DNA from: an uncultured Paraprevotella sp.
Lineage (GTDB): Bacteria > Bacteroidota > Bacteroidia > Bacteroidales > Bacteroidaceae
Assembly (NCBI GenBank): GCA_944321365.1
Contig: CALULA010000018.1
Coordinates: 1 to 39,146, forward strand
Length of the DNA: 39,146 nucleotides
Reading direction: 5' to 3'
Shown here one piece after another: positions 16,845 to 24,624 of the stretch. Every line of letters begins with the position of its first letter. Position 1 is the first letter of the stretch. Both the position numbers and the translations under genes were made by a program. Under the pieces are notes generated by a model. The model did no database searches. It was not told the origin of the DNA and worked only from the letters and a program-made list of their open reading frames with translations.

Positions 16845-16929
16845 CGGCTTTCCACCGGAGATTGCTAATTTTTCAGGAAAAAGTTATCAACTATTTCACC
16901 TCATCATGTCGAAAGCACTTTTTTTTCAT

Positions 16930-16937
16930 TACCTTTG
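16930..16937 (+). promoter_or_regulatory. -7 box of the UDP-glucose dehydrogenase operon
   Basis: TACCTTTG, an exact -7 consensus, ends 23 nt before the ATG at 16961. No clear -33 TTG is found. It excludes the upstream start at 16862. Confidence 0.6.
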
Positions 16938-16960
16938 TCCGACTTTACAAATACAAACGT

Positions 16961-18274
16961 ATGGATATAGCGATTGTGGGCAGCGGTTACGTCGGTTTGG
17001 TGACCGGTGCGTGTTTTGCAGAGATTGGAGTAAACGTCACGTGCGTTGATGTGGACACCCGGAAGATAGAAATGCTCAACAACGGTGAGATTCCCATATA
17101 TGAGCCGGGGCTGAAGGAACTGGTGCAGAAGAACCGGAAGGCCGGACGCCTGAGTTTCACGGTATCTTTGGAAAGTGTGCTCGACCGTGCGGAAGTCATC
17201 TTCAGTGCTGTGGGAACACCGCCGGACGAAGATGGCAGTGCCGATTTGAAGTATGTGCTTCAGGTGGCACGCACCATCGGACAGTATATGAACGGGTATA
17301 AGCTGGTTGTCACCAAGAGCACCGTCCCGGTCGGAACGGCTGAGAAAGTCCGACAGACCATACAGGCTGAATTGGACCGGCGCGGCGTGGATTACAATTT
17401 TGACGTAGCTTCTAATCCGGAGTTCCTGAAAGAAGGGCACGCCATCAACGATTTCATGAGTCCCGACCGCGTAGTGGTGGGCGTGGAGTCGGAGCGAGCC
17501 AAAGAACTGATGACAACACTCTACAAACCTTTCCTCATCAACAATTTCCGCGTGATATTCATGGACATTCCGTCTGCCGAGATGACCAAATATGCAGCTA
17601 ATTCAATGTTGGCCACACGCATCTCGTTCATGAATGACATTGCCAATTTATGTGAACGTGTAGGAGCAGATGTCAACATGGTGCGCAACGGTATCGGTGC
17701 AGACACCCGCATCGGCCGCAAATTCCTCTATGCCGGCTGCGGCTACGGCGGCTCATGCTTTCCCAAGGACGTGAAAGCCCTGATCAAGACCGCAGAGCAG
17801 AAAGGTTATGAAATGACTGTGCTGAAAGCCGTAGAAGCGGTGAACGAACGGCAGAAATCCATCCTTTTCGACAAACTGTCGGCAGCTTGCGGAACTGACC
17901 TTCAAGGCAAGACCATAGCCTTGTGGGGACTGGCTTTCAAACCGGAGACAGACGACATGCGCGAGGCTCCCGCGCTGGTGTTGATCGACCGGCTGCTCAA
18001 GGCCGGCTGCACAGTGCGTGTATATGATCCGGAAGCCATGAATGAGTGCCGTCGCAGGCTGGGTGATGCTGTCATTTATGCACGCGACATGTATGATGCC
18101 GTATTGGACTGCGACGCGCTTTTGCTGGTTACGGAATGGAAAGAATTCCGTTTGCCCGCTTGGGGCGTGCTGAAAAAAGCCATGCGCCGGGCACTGATTA
18201 TCGACGGCCGTAACCTGTATGATGCCGACGAAGTGGGCAAGGCCGGTTTTGAGTATCATTGCATAGGAAAATGA
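16961..18274 (+). CDS. ugd: UDP-glucose 6-dehydrogenase
   Basis: Oxidises UDP-glucose twice with NAD+ to UDP-glucuronate, a precursor of capsular and other surface polysaccharides. The 437-residue protein has the N-terminal Rossmann motif VGSGYVGLVTGACFA (6-20) and STVPVGTAE (120-128). The central domain carries Lys210 and Asn214 (MTKYAANSMLATR) and the catalytic Cys266 in GGSCFPKD. The C-terminal UDP-binding domain includes LWGLAFKPETDDMREAP. All expected residues are present. The stop codon overlaps the start of the lipoprotein gene (ATGATG), so the two are translationally linked. UDP-galactose or UDP-mannose-type relatives exist in the family, but length and motifs fit Ugd best. Confidence 0.93.
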   Translation: MDIAIVGSGYVGLVTGACFAEIGVNVTCVDVDTRKIEMLNNGEIPIYEPGLKELVQKNRKAGRLSFTVSLESVLDRAEVIFSAVGTPPDEDGSADLKYVLQVARTIGQYMNGYKLVVTKSTVPVGTAEKVRQTIQAELDRRGVDYNFDVASNPEFLKEGHAINDFMSPDRVVVGVESERAKELMTTLYKPFLINNFRVIFMDIPSAEMTKYAANSMLATRISFMNDIANLCERVGADVNMVRNGIGADTRIGRKFLYAGCGYGGSCFPKDVKALIKTAEQKGYEMTVLKAVEAVNERQKSILFDKLSAACGTDLQGKTIALWGLAFKPETDDMREAPALVLIDRLLKAGCTVRVYDPEAMNECRRRLGDAVIYARDMYDAVLDCDALLLVTEWKEFRLPAWGVLKKAMRRALIIDGRNLYDADEVGKAGFEYHCIGK

Positions 18275-19095
18275 TGAAAGCCTTTTTGCACTTCGTTTGC
18301 GGCGGTTGTCTGTCGTTGCCTTTTCTGTTATGTGCCTGTGGCGCGAAGAGCGGATCTGCAGACGATGCAGGCAACATCCCCCCGGAGGACCAGGAGGCCA
18401 AACAGGCCTTGCAGGGAATCTGGATAGACAGCGAAACCGAGCTTGTGTCTTTCTATGCCAAAGGCGACAGCATCTTCTATCCCGATACCGTCAATGCCCC
18501 GGTGCGTTTCTTCATCCGTCAGGACACACTTTTCATGGTAGGCTCGATGACCACGTCATATCCCATCGACAAAATGGACGGACATTTTTTCAGTTTCCGT
18601 TCATCCACCGGTGACCTCGTGAAACTGATACGGTCGGAAAATCCGAACGACACACTGTATTTCACTCACCGGGAGGCTGCAACGCTGACCTATAATGAGG
18701 TGGTGAAAAAAGATACTGTGGTGTATAATGACGGAGAACGCTACCATTGCTATGTATATGTCAATCCTTCGCAGCAGAAAGTCTACAAGACCAGCTACAC
18801 CGACGAGGGCATTGCCGTAGAGAATGTATATTACGACAACATCATACACCTCTGTGTCTACAAGGGGCGCGAGTGCCTTTTCTCACGCGACTATGGGAAA
18901 AAGGATTTTGCAGGCCTCGTTCCGGACGATTTTCTTGAGCAGGCCATTCTGCAGGACATGGTGATGGGAAAGGCCGACAACCAGGGATGCCATTTTCATG
19001 CAACAGTGGGCATTCCGGACGACGCCAGCTGCTATGCGGTAGACATCTGCGTGGACTATGACGGACAGGCGGAAATGAAACTGATGGGATACTGA
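18271..19095 (+). CDS. putative lipoprotein (DUF4738-like)
   Basis: A 274-residue protein with a signal peptide ending in a lipobox-like LCAC (Cys at about residue 22, followed by GAKSG), so it is probably a lipid-anchored envelope protein. The mature part contains short beta-rich repeats (for example DSIFYPDTVNAPVRFFIRQD and DTLYFTHREAATLTYNEV) and resembles the small Bacteroides lipoproteins grouped as DUF4738. I am not certain of that assignment. Two start codons are possible at 18271 and 18274; the first overlaps the ugd stop as ATGA. It lies between ugd and an acyltransferase in a probable operon, which hints at a role near the cell surface. No catalytic motif is seen. Confidence 0.75.
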   Translation: MMKAFLHFVCGGCLSLPFLLCACGAKSGSADDAGNIPPEDQEAKQALQGIWIDSETELVSFYAKGDSIFYPDTVNAPVRFFIRQDTLFMVGSMTTSYPIDKMDGHFFSFRSSTGDLVKLIRSENPNDTLYFTHREAATLTYNEVVKKDTVVYNDGERYHCYVYVNPSQQKVYKTSYTDEGIAVENVYYDNIIHLCVYKGRECLFSRDYGKKDFAGLVPDDFLEQAILQDMVMGKADNQGCHFHATVGIPDDASCYAVDICVDYDGQAEMKLMGY

Positions 19096-19148
19096 CCGCA
19101 TAAGACGGTGCATCCCCACAGGATTATAAACAGCAAAGCCAATCATTT

Positions 19149-19904
19149 ATGCTACAGATTGAAGGTAAGAACAACAGACTGATTTTTATTTTTCCGAACA
19201 GGACGGTCGATTGTCTTGCCGCCGGGAACGAGGAAATGAAGGAACTGCTCAGGCAGGCAGACCTTTCCATCATCGGAGACGACAACAGCATCACGATGCG
19301 TTTCGACACAGAAGAAAATGCAGGAGAACTTCTGCGGAGCGGCGGATTCATGCTTATCGTGAAAGGCAACGGCAATGTCGTGAATTTAGGCAGTCTCATC
19401 ATCCGCTGTTCTCCCATTCTGGGCATGACAGGCCTGAAACTCATCGTAGGGCAGTTGCCGGGATTGGGAACCGGCGTATCACGCACAGCCGACAATTGCC
19501 GGGTTGAAATCGGCGACCGCGTGGTGATTAACGGTGCTACGGTTTATCTGCAGGAAAACCGCTCGCAGGTCCGTATCGGTGACGACAGCCAGTTGAGCTG
19601 GGGAGTGGACGTGTGGTGCACGGACGCTCATACGATTACCGACCTTGAAGGAAATGTGCTGAACTTTGCAGAGAGCATCGAAATCGGGCGGCACGTCTGG
19701 ATCGGACGTGATGTCAAAGTGGGCAAAAACGTACGGATAGCAGACAACAGCATCGTAGGGTGGGGAAGTATCGTGACCCGACGTTTCGACGAACCGAACG
19801 TAATCATTGCAGGCAACCCCGCCAAGGTGATAAAACGAGGCATCAACTGGGACCGGAAAAGCATTGACAAATATCTGAAAAGCCGGACGCCGCAGGGAGA
19901 ATAA
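19149..19904 (+). CDS. hexapeptide-repeat acyltransferase
   Basis: A 251-residue left-handed beta-helix acyltransferase, expected to move an acetyl (or similar) group from a CoA donor to a sugar. Residues about 115-235 carry hexapeptide-type turns (VEIGDRVVINGATVYLQ, VRIGDDSQLSWGVDVWCTDAHTI, IEIGRHVWIGRDVKVGKNVRIADNSIVGWGSIVT). The typical ending is VIIAGNPAKVIKRGINW. His in TDAHTI is a candidate catalytic residue. An N-terminal alpha/beta part (1-100) is less usual and unassigned. It follows the lipoprotein gene by 53 bp in the ugd unit and is closed by the terminator at 20029-20080. Surface-polysaccharide acetylation is plausible from context only. Confidence 0.82.
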   Translation: MLQIEGKNNRLIFIFPNRTVDCLAAGNEEMKELLRQADLSIIGDDNSITMRFDTEENAGELLRSGGFMLIVKGNGNVVNLGSLIIRCSPILGMTGLKLIVGQLPGLGTGVSRTADNCRVEIGDRVVINGATVYLQENRSQVRIGDDSQLSWGVDVWCTDAHTITDLEGNVLNFAESIEIGRHVWIGRDVKVGKNVRIADNSIVGWGSIVTRRFDEPNVIIAGNPAKVIKRGINWDRKSIDKYLKSRTPQGE

Positions 19905-20028
19905 AACCATGACAAGGATTGTTGCGTGAGAGCATCGTTTTTATCCCGCTAAGACAAGCGGCTGCGGCATCCGCATCTTTTCTGACAACGCCGCTCACCG
20001 GTCGGCATGGTCAAATTGTAAATATTTT

Positions 20029-20080
20029 AAAACATCCCGTCTTGCCACATTTTTTCTTGCGCAAGACGGGATGTTTTTTT
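20029..20080 (+). terminator. terminator of the ugd unit
   Basis: A 16-bp perfect stem (20029-20044 with 20062-20077, 17-nt loop) is followed by a T run reaching 20080. The right arm is built from a copy of the TTGCGCAAGACGGGAT repeat. Confidence 0.8.
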
Positions 20081-20090
20081 GCGCAAGACC
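20057..20090. repeat. TTGCGCAAGAC intergenic repeats, two copies
   Basis: TTGCGCAAGACGGGATG at 20057-20073 and TTGCGCAAGACC at 20079-20090. The same motif, including the GACGGGAT extension, occurs at 33699-33776, so it is a dispersed repeat family rather than a local terminator arm. Confidence 0.65.
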
Positions 20091-20292
20091 AACTGCTTTT
20101 ATACGCACAAAACACTTTGTCTTTCCGCACAGACGGACGCCAGTGTATGCACATCAGGAAAGGCTCTTGCAATCCATTCATAACCAGGCTGCTACAAAAA
20201 CGCCACAATCAAAGGCAGAAAGGAAAGGCCGTATGGCACAATGTAAAAAAAACGGAGCGCAATGTCACGGCATGAAAAAGAGCAGGACAGAA

Positions 20293-20324
20293 TTTGGCCG
20301 ACTGCATTTTTTTGCCTAACTTGT
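20293..20324 (+). promoter_or_regulatory. putative mscL promoter
   Basis: TTTG (20293-20296), 20-nt spacer, then TAACTTGT (20317-20324), a degenerate -7 box. It ends 30 nt before the mscL ATG. Confidence 0.4.
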
Positions 20325-20354
20325 ACACCGATTTACAAAACAAAACTTTAGCTT

Positions 20355-20783
20355 ATGAAAAAAAATCTGCAAGAATTCAAGCAGTTCGCCATGCGCGGAA
20401 ATGTCGTGGACATGGCTGTGGGTATCATTATCGGTGGTGCCTTCGGTAAAATCGTATCTTCCATTGTGGCAGACATCATCATGCCTCCCATAGGACTGCT
20501 TGTGGGCGGAGTGAATTTTTCTGATTTGAAAATCACATTGAAGGATGCCGTAATGGAGGGTGGAGTAGAAGTATCGCCTGCTGTTGCGCTCAACTACGGG
20601 AACTTCATCCAGGTGACATTGGATTTTGTCATCATCGCCCTGGCCGTTTTCCTGCTGGTCAAGGCCGTAAATGCCCTCAACCGCAAGAAGAAAGAGGAGC
20701 CTAAAGCACCGCCTGCTCCTCCCGCCGACATACAGTTGCTTACGGAAATCCGCGATCTGTTGAAAAAGGAGCAGATGAAATGA
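20355..20783 (+). CDS. mscL: large-conductance mechanosensitive channel
   Basis: Inner membrane channel that opens under high membrane tension and lets solutes out during osmotic downshock. The 142-residue protein has the normal length. The N-terminal amphipathic segment is [16 protein letters not shown], and TM1 with the conserved pore lining is [32 protein letters not shown] periplasmic loop follows, then TM2 (about 88-107). A basic RKKKEE cluster and a Pro-rich linker lead to the C-terminal helix [16 protein letters not shown] that forms the cytoplasmic bundle. It stands alone between two terminators and is convergent with the helicase gene. Confidence 0.97.
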   Translation: MKKNLQEFKQFAMRGNVVDMAVGIIIGGAFGKIVSSIVADIIMPPIGLLVGGVNFSDLKITLKDAVMEGGVEVSPAVALNYGNFIQVTLDFVIIALAVFLLVKAVNALNRKKKEEPKAPPAPPADIQLLTEIRDLLKKEQMK

Positions 20784-20817
20784 AAGGCACTCAAAGGCGG
20801 CTCATCACATGAATAGA

Positions 20818-20857
20818 ATAAGCCCCCGGAATCTGCGACAAGTTTCCGGGGGCTTAT
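20818..20857. terminator. bidirectional terminator between mscL and the helicase gene
   Basis: A 14-bp perfect stem (20818-20831 with 20844-20857, 12-nt loop, five consecutive G:C pairs). TCCCTTTATTC follows on the plus strand, and the helicase stop codon at 20862 is just beyond it. Confidence 0.85.
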
Positions 20858-20861
20858 CCCT

Positions 20862-22340
20862 TTATTCTTTTATGTCCGCTCCGCCGTCTGTTGAAGACGT
20901 TGCAGACGGAGCATTTTCTTCATTCTTGCTTTCCGCCTTTTTCTTCCGACGCTTTTTCCAGCGCGAGGGGCGTTTCCGCTTTTTATTTTCCATGTCGGAT
21001 GCAGCTGCAGCGTTTGTGTCCTCCTGCTGATTCCCGGCGGATGAACCACTTCCTGTTTCCGGTGTTTCAGTAGCCCTATCAGTGCCCGCCGACTTCCGGG
21101 CGCCTTTCTCCCGACCTTTCTCCTGATTGTCTTTCCGGTTCCGTCGGTCTTTGCCTTTCCGGTTGCCGTCCTTTTTCCGGCTCTCTTTTACCGCTGTTTT
21201 GTCCGGAGCAGACATGCCGTCCGGAAGCTGACGTCTCTCGATGCTGATTTTCAGAAAACGTTCGATAGCAGAGAATTTCTGAAGATCTTTTTCACAGACC
21301 AATGTGATGGCTTCACCGTCGTTGTTGGCGCGTGCCGTACGGCCGATGCGGTGAACGTAATCTTCCGCATCGTGCGGAACATCAAAATTGATGACCAACT
21401 GAATGTCATCTATATCAATACCGCGCGCCACGATGTCTGTAGCCACCAGCACGTTAATTTGCTGGGCCTTGAACTGATACATAACCTCATCACGCTCGCG
21501 CTGATCTAAATCGGAGTGCATGGCACCCACGTTGAATCCGGCACGTTTCAATACGATGGCCATGTCTTTTACCTTTTGCTTGGAAGAGGCAAAGATGATG
21601 ACACGTTGTGGCGGATTGTCTGTAAAAAGTTTCTTGACTAATGCGATTTTCTGAGTCTCGTAACAGATATAGGCCGATTGGACAATCTTGTCAGCCGGAC
21701 GTGAGACAGCCAGTTTTACTTCCACCGGATTGTTCAGTATCGTACGGGCCAGATCCTGTATCTTCTTGGGCATCGTAGCAGAGAACATGATGGTCTGCCG
21801 CTCCTTGGGCAGATGCTTGACAATCTGCATAATATCGTCACTGAATCCCATGTCGAGCATGCGGTCGGCCTCGTCCAGCACGAAGAAAGACACTTTAGAC
21901 AGATCTACGTTGCCCAGACTCAGATGACTGATCAGACGTCCCGGCGTGGCGATGATGACATCTGCTCCCATGGCCAGTCCCTTTTTCTCTTGCTCGTAGC
22001 GTATGCCGTCGTTTCCGCCATAGATAGCGACGCTCGACACCGACATATAATAGGAAAAGCCTTCCATGGCTTGGTCTATCTGCTGAGCCAGCTCACGGGT
22101 GGGTGACATGATAACGCAGTTGATGGCATCGGCGGGATAGCCACCGTCACTCAACTTGCTCAGAATAGGCAGGAGGAAAGCTGCGGTCTTTCCCGTACCG
22201 GTCTGTGCCACACCAATCAGGTCGCGCCCCTCAAGAATGACCGGTATGGCATGTTCCTGAATGGGAGTACACTCTGTAAAATTCATGTCGTCCAAGGCAT
22301 CGAGCACTTGGTCGTTCAAATCCAAATCGTAAAAATCCAC
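20862..22340 (-). CDS. DEAD-box RNA helicase (RhlE-like)
   Basis: ATP-dependent RNA helicase of 492 residues. The N-terminal core has the Q-motif region (FTECTPIQEHAIP), Walker A AQTGTGKT (45-52), PTRELAQQ, DEAD (156-159) and SATMP. The second RecA domain has DIVARGIDIDDIQLVINFD and HRIGRTARANNDGEAITL. From about residue 375 the tail is low-complexity and rich in Lys, Arg, Glu and Ser, as in RhlE/CsdA-type proteins that act on ribosome assembly or mRNA decay in the cold. It starts 32 bp after the LptF/G gene and is probably the end of the lon operon. The exact subfamily is not certain. Confidence 0.9.
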   Translation of the reverse strand: MDFYDLDLNDQVLDALDDMNFTECTPIQEHAIPVILEGRDLIGVAQTGTGKTAAFLLPILSKLSDGGYPADAINCVIMSPTRELAQQIDQAMEGFSYYMSVSSVAIYGGNDGIRYEQEKKGLAMGADVIIATPGRLISHLSLGNVDLSKVSFFVLDEADRMLDMGFSDDIMQIVKHLPKERQTIMFSATMPKKIQDLARTILNNPVEVKLAVSRPADKIVQSAYICYETQKIALVKKLFTDNPPQRVIIFASSKQKVKDMAIVLKRAGFNVGAMHSDLDQRERDEVMYQFKAQQINVLVATDIVARGIDIDDIQLVINFDVPHDAEDYVHRIGRTARANNDGEAITLVCEKDLQKFSAIERFLKISIERRQLPDGMSAPDKTAVKESRKKDGNRKGKDRRNRKDNQEKGREKGARKSAGTDRATETPETGSGSSAGNQQEDTNAAAASDMENKKRKRPSRWKKRRKKKAESKNEENAPSATSSTDGGADIKE

Positions 22341-22372
22341 TGTCTTATGTTCTGTTAAGTCCTTGAATAGCC

Positions 22373-23479
22373 CTATTGCGGTGCTTTTTTGTATAAGTAG
22401 AAGGCAATGAAGGCAAATAATATGTTAGGCATCCAGGCGGCCAATGCCGGCGGCCAGTCTGCGTTGATGGCAAAAGTAGACGACACCGCCTGAAAGAGGA
22501 TATAAGATGCACTCAGTGCCAGTCCGATACCCAGATAAAGTCCCATTCCGCCCTTGCGCTTACGTGCTGAGAGCGACAGTCCGATGACGGTGAGAATGAA
22601 CGATGCGAAAGGCGTGGCCAGCCGTTTCTGGTATTCCACCTCAAAGGGTTTGACGTTGCCGGAACCACGGGCACGCTGTTTGGAGATGTATTCTTTCAGT
22701 TCCGGATTGGTAAGCGTTTCCTGTTGGTTACGTGTCAGAAGGAAATCTGAAGGCTCCATGGATATGATGGAATCTATTTTCGTTCCGTGCGAGATATACT
22801 CACGCATGCCTTTCATTTCGCGCAAGGTGTAGTTGCGTATGGTCCAATGGTAGCGTTCGTCCGACAGCGTATCATAAGAGATGGAGGCCGCCGTAAGGTG
22901 CGAAACAAGCTTCTTGTTCACGAACTTGTCCAACGAGAAATGATAACCGGTCTTGGTACGCCCGTCAAAATGTTCGATGAAGGCGATGACTCCGGTATCA
23001 ACCTGCAGCTGTACATTCTGTGCGAATTCAGTCTTTGCCTTCTTCTTGTATATGTTTTCAAAGTTCAATCGTGTGACGCTTCCATGCGGAATGACATAAG
23101 CCCCCAAGACAAACGTCAGTATAGCAATAATAGCCGCTGAAATCATGTAGGGCCGCATCAGTCTCTTGAAGCTCATGCCGGCGGCCATCATTGCGATGAT
23201 TTCTGAATTCTCAGCCAGCTTGGAGGTGAAAAAGATTACCGAAATAAAGACGAACAGCGGGCTGAACAGGTTGGAGAAGTAGGGCACGAAGTTGATATAA
23301 TATTCAAAGATAATCCCTTTCCATGGCGCATGGTTTGTGGTGAACTTGTCGATATTCTCATTGAAATCGAATACCACAGCGATGGAAATAATCAGCGCAA
23401 TGGAAAAGAAGTATGTACCCAGAAACTTTTTGATAAGATACCGGTCCATACGGGTGATGAGAGACTTATACCACTTCAT
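22373..23479 (-). CDS. LptF/LptG-family LPS export permease
   Basis: Inner membrane protein of 368 residues of the YjgP/YjgQ family, which with LptB extracts lipopolysaccharide for export. An N-terminal amphipathic stretch leads into TM1 (FLGTYFFSIALIISIAVVFDF). TM2-3 follow (FVPYFSNLFSPLFVFISVIFFTSKLAENSEIIAMMAAGMSFKRLMRPYMISAAIIAILTFVLGAYVIP), then a periplasmic beta-jellyroll region (about 125-285) and three C-terminal helices. The segment SEIIAMMAAGMSFKRLMRP is the coupling-helix signature. I start it at MKWYKSLI; the frame runs further up but has no plausible start there and crosses into tgt. It lies 14 nt downstream of tgt. Whether it is the F or G paralogue cannot be settled. Confidence 0.9.
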   Translation of the reverse strand: MKWYKSLITRMDRYLIKKFLGTYFFSIALIISIAVVFDFNENIDKFTTNHAPWKGIIFEYYINFVPYFSNLFSPLFVFISVIFFTSKLAENSEIIAMMAAGMSFKRLMRPYMISAAIIAILTFVLGAYVIPHGSVTRLNFENIYKKKAKTEFAQNVQLQVDTGVIAFIEHFDGRTKTGYHFSLDKFVNKKLVSHLTAASISYDTLSDERYHWTIRNYTLREMKGMREYISHGTKIDSIISMEPSDFLLTRNQQETLTNPELKEYISKQRARGSGNVKPFEVEYQKRLATPFASFILTVIGLSLSARKRKGGMGLYLGIGLALSASYILFQAVSSTFAINADWPPALAAWMPNILFAFIAFYLYKKAPQ

Positions 23480-23493
23480 AGCTTTTGTTTTAA

Positions 23494-24624
23494 TCAGATT
23501 CTGACGGCTACATTCTTTACCATGCCGGCCTTCCACGAAGAAAAGTCGCCGGCAATGATATGAGCGCGCGCCTCGCGCGTCAGCCATAAGTAGAAAGCCA
23601 GATTGTGGATGGAAGCTATCTGCAGAGCCAACAGCTCTTGTGCTTTGAAAAGATGGTGTAGATAAGCTTTGGTGTAAGTCCTGTCCACATAAGACGTACC
23701 GTCCGGATCGATGGGAGAGAAGTCATCTTCCCATTTTTTGTTGCGCATGTTCATAATGCCGTTCCGGGTGAAAAGCATGGCATTGCGCCCGTTGCGGGTA
23801 GGCATCACGCAGTCAAACATATCTACGCCACGCTCAATACCTTCCAGTATGTTTACAGGAGTGCCGACCCCCATCAGATAACGCGGTTTATCCTTCGGCA
23901 AGATTCCGTTGACCACTTCTATCATTTCATACATGACTTCTGCCGGTTCGCCGACGGCCAAGCCGCCAATAGCATTGCCGTCGGCCTCTTTTGAGGCCAC
24001 GAACTCGGCCGACTGTATGCGAAGCTCCTTATAAGTGCATCCCTGTACGATGGGAAACAGAGACTGTCGGTAGCCATATTTGGGTTCAGTCTCGTTGAAA
24101 CGACGGATGCAACGGTCCAGCCAGTTATGAGTTAACTGCAGGCTTTTCTTAGCGTATGCGTAATCCGATGTTCCGGGAGGGCATTCATCAAAAGCCATCA
24201 TAATGTCGGCTCCAATAGAACGCTCGATATCCATCACCCGTTCTGGAGTAAAAAAATGCTTGGAGCCGTCGATATGTGAACGGAATTCGCATCCTTCTTC
24301 CCGAAGCTTACGTATTCCCGTAAGGGAAAAGACTTGAAACCCTCCGCTATCCGTCAGGATAGGGCGGTCAAATCCGTTGAATTTATGCAGCCCGCCGGCT
24401 TTCTCCAGAATGTCTGTTCCCGGACGAAGATATAAGTGATAAGTGTTGCCCAAAATAATCTGAGCTTTAATATCATCTGTCAACTCGCGTACATGCACGC
24501 CTTTAACCGAACCGGCTGTACCCACCGGCATGAAAACAGGAGTTTCTATTACTCCGTGATCCGTCGTGATTTTCCCGGCCCGCGCTGCGGTCTGTGTGTC
24601 TGTATGTTGGAGTTCAAAATTCAT
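23494..24624 (-). CDS. tgt: tRNA-guanine transglycosylase lacking zinc-ligand cysteines
   Basis: Exchanges guanine-34 of GUN-anticodon tRNAs for the queuosine precursor. The 376-residue protein has the catalytic Asp92 (TDSGGFQVFSL) and nucleophile Asp271 (FDCVMPTRNGRNA). The base pocket GGLAVGE has Val224, the residue associated with preQ1-type bacterial enzymes. The zinc site is altered: positions matching Cys318, Cys320 and Cys323 of the Zymomonas enzyme are Gly309, Ser311 and Asp314 (PDGTSYVDR), while the fourth ligand His340 remains. The surrounding YTKAYLHHL block is intact, so the reading frame is sound. Its start overlaps the lon stop by 4 nt; the LptF/G gene follows 14 nt later. Confidence 0.93.
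   Translation of the reverse strand: MNFELQHTDTQTAARAGKITTDHGVIETPVFMPVGTAGSVKGVHVRELTDDIKAQIILGNTYHLYLRPGTDILEKAGGLHKFNGFDRPILTDSGGFQVFSLTGIRKLREEGCEFRSHIDGSKHFFTPERVMDIERSIGADIMMAFDECPPGTSDYAYAKKSLQLTHNWLDRCIRRFNETEPKYGYRQSLFPIVQGCTYKELRIQSAEFVASKEADGNAIGGLAVGEPAEVMYEMIEVVNGILPKDKPRYLMGVGTPVNILEGIERGVDMFDCVMPTRNGRNAMLFTRNGIMNMRNKKWEDDFSPIDPDGTSYVDRTYTKAYLHHLFKAQELLALQIASIHNLAFYLWLTREARAHIIAGDFSSWKAGMVKNVAVRI

Larger units (their letters stand above)
19905..20292. other. intergenic region, terminator and repeat only
   Basis: No gene recognised between the acyltransferase and mscL. It holds a strong terminator (20029-20080) and two TTGCGCAA-type repeat copies. The remaining bases (20091-20292) show nothing beyond chance open frames. 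Confidence 0.5.

Noticed and set aside
20071..20319. Plus-strand frames before mscL
   Set aside because: They cover the repeat and terminator region and show no protein-like pattern.
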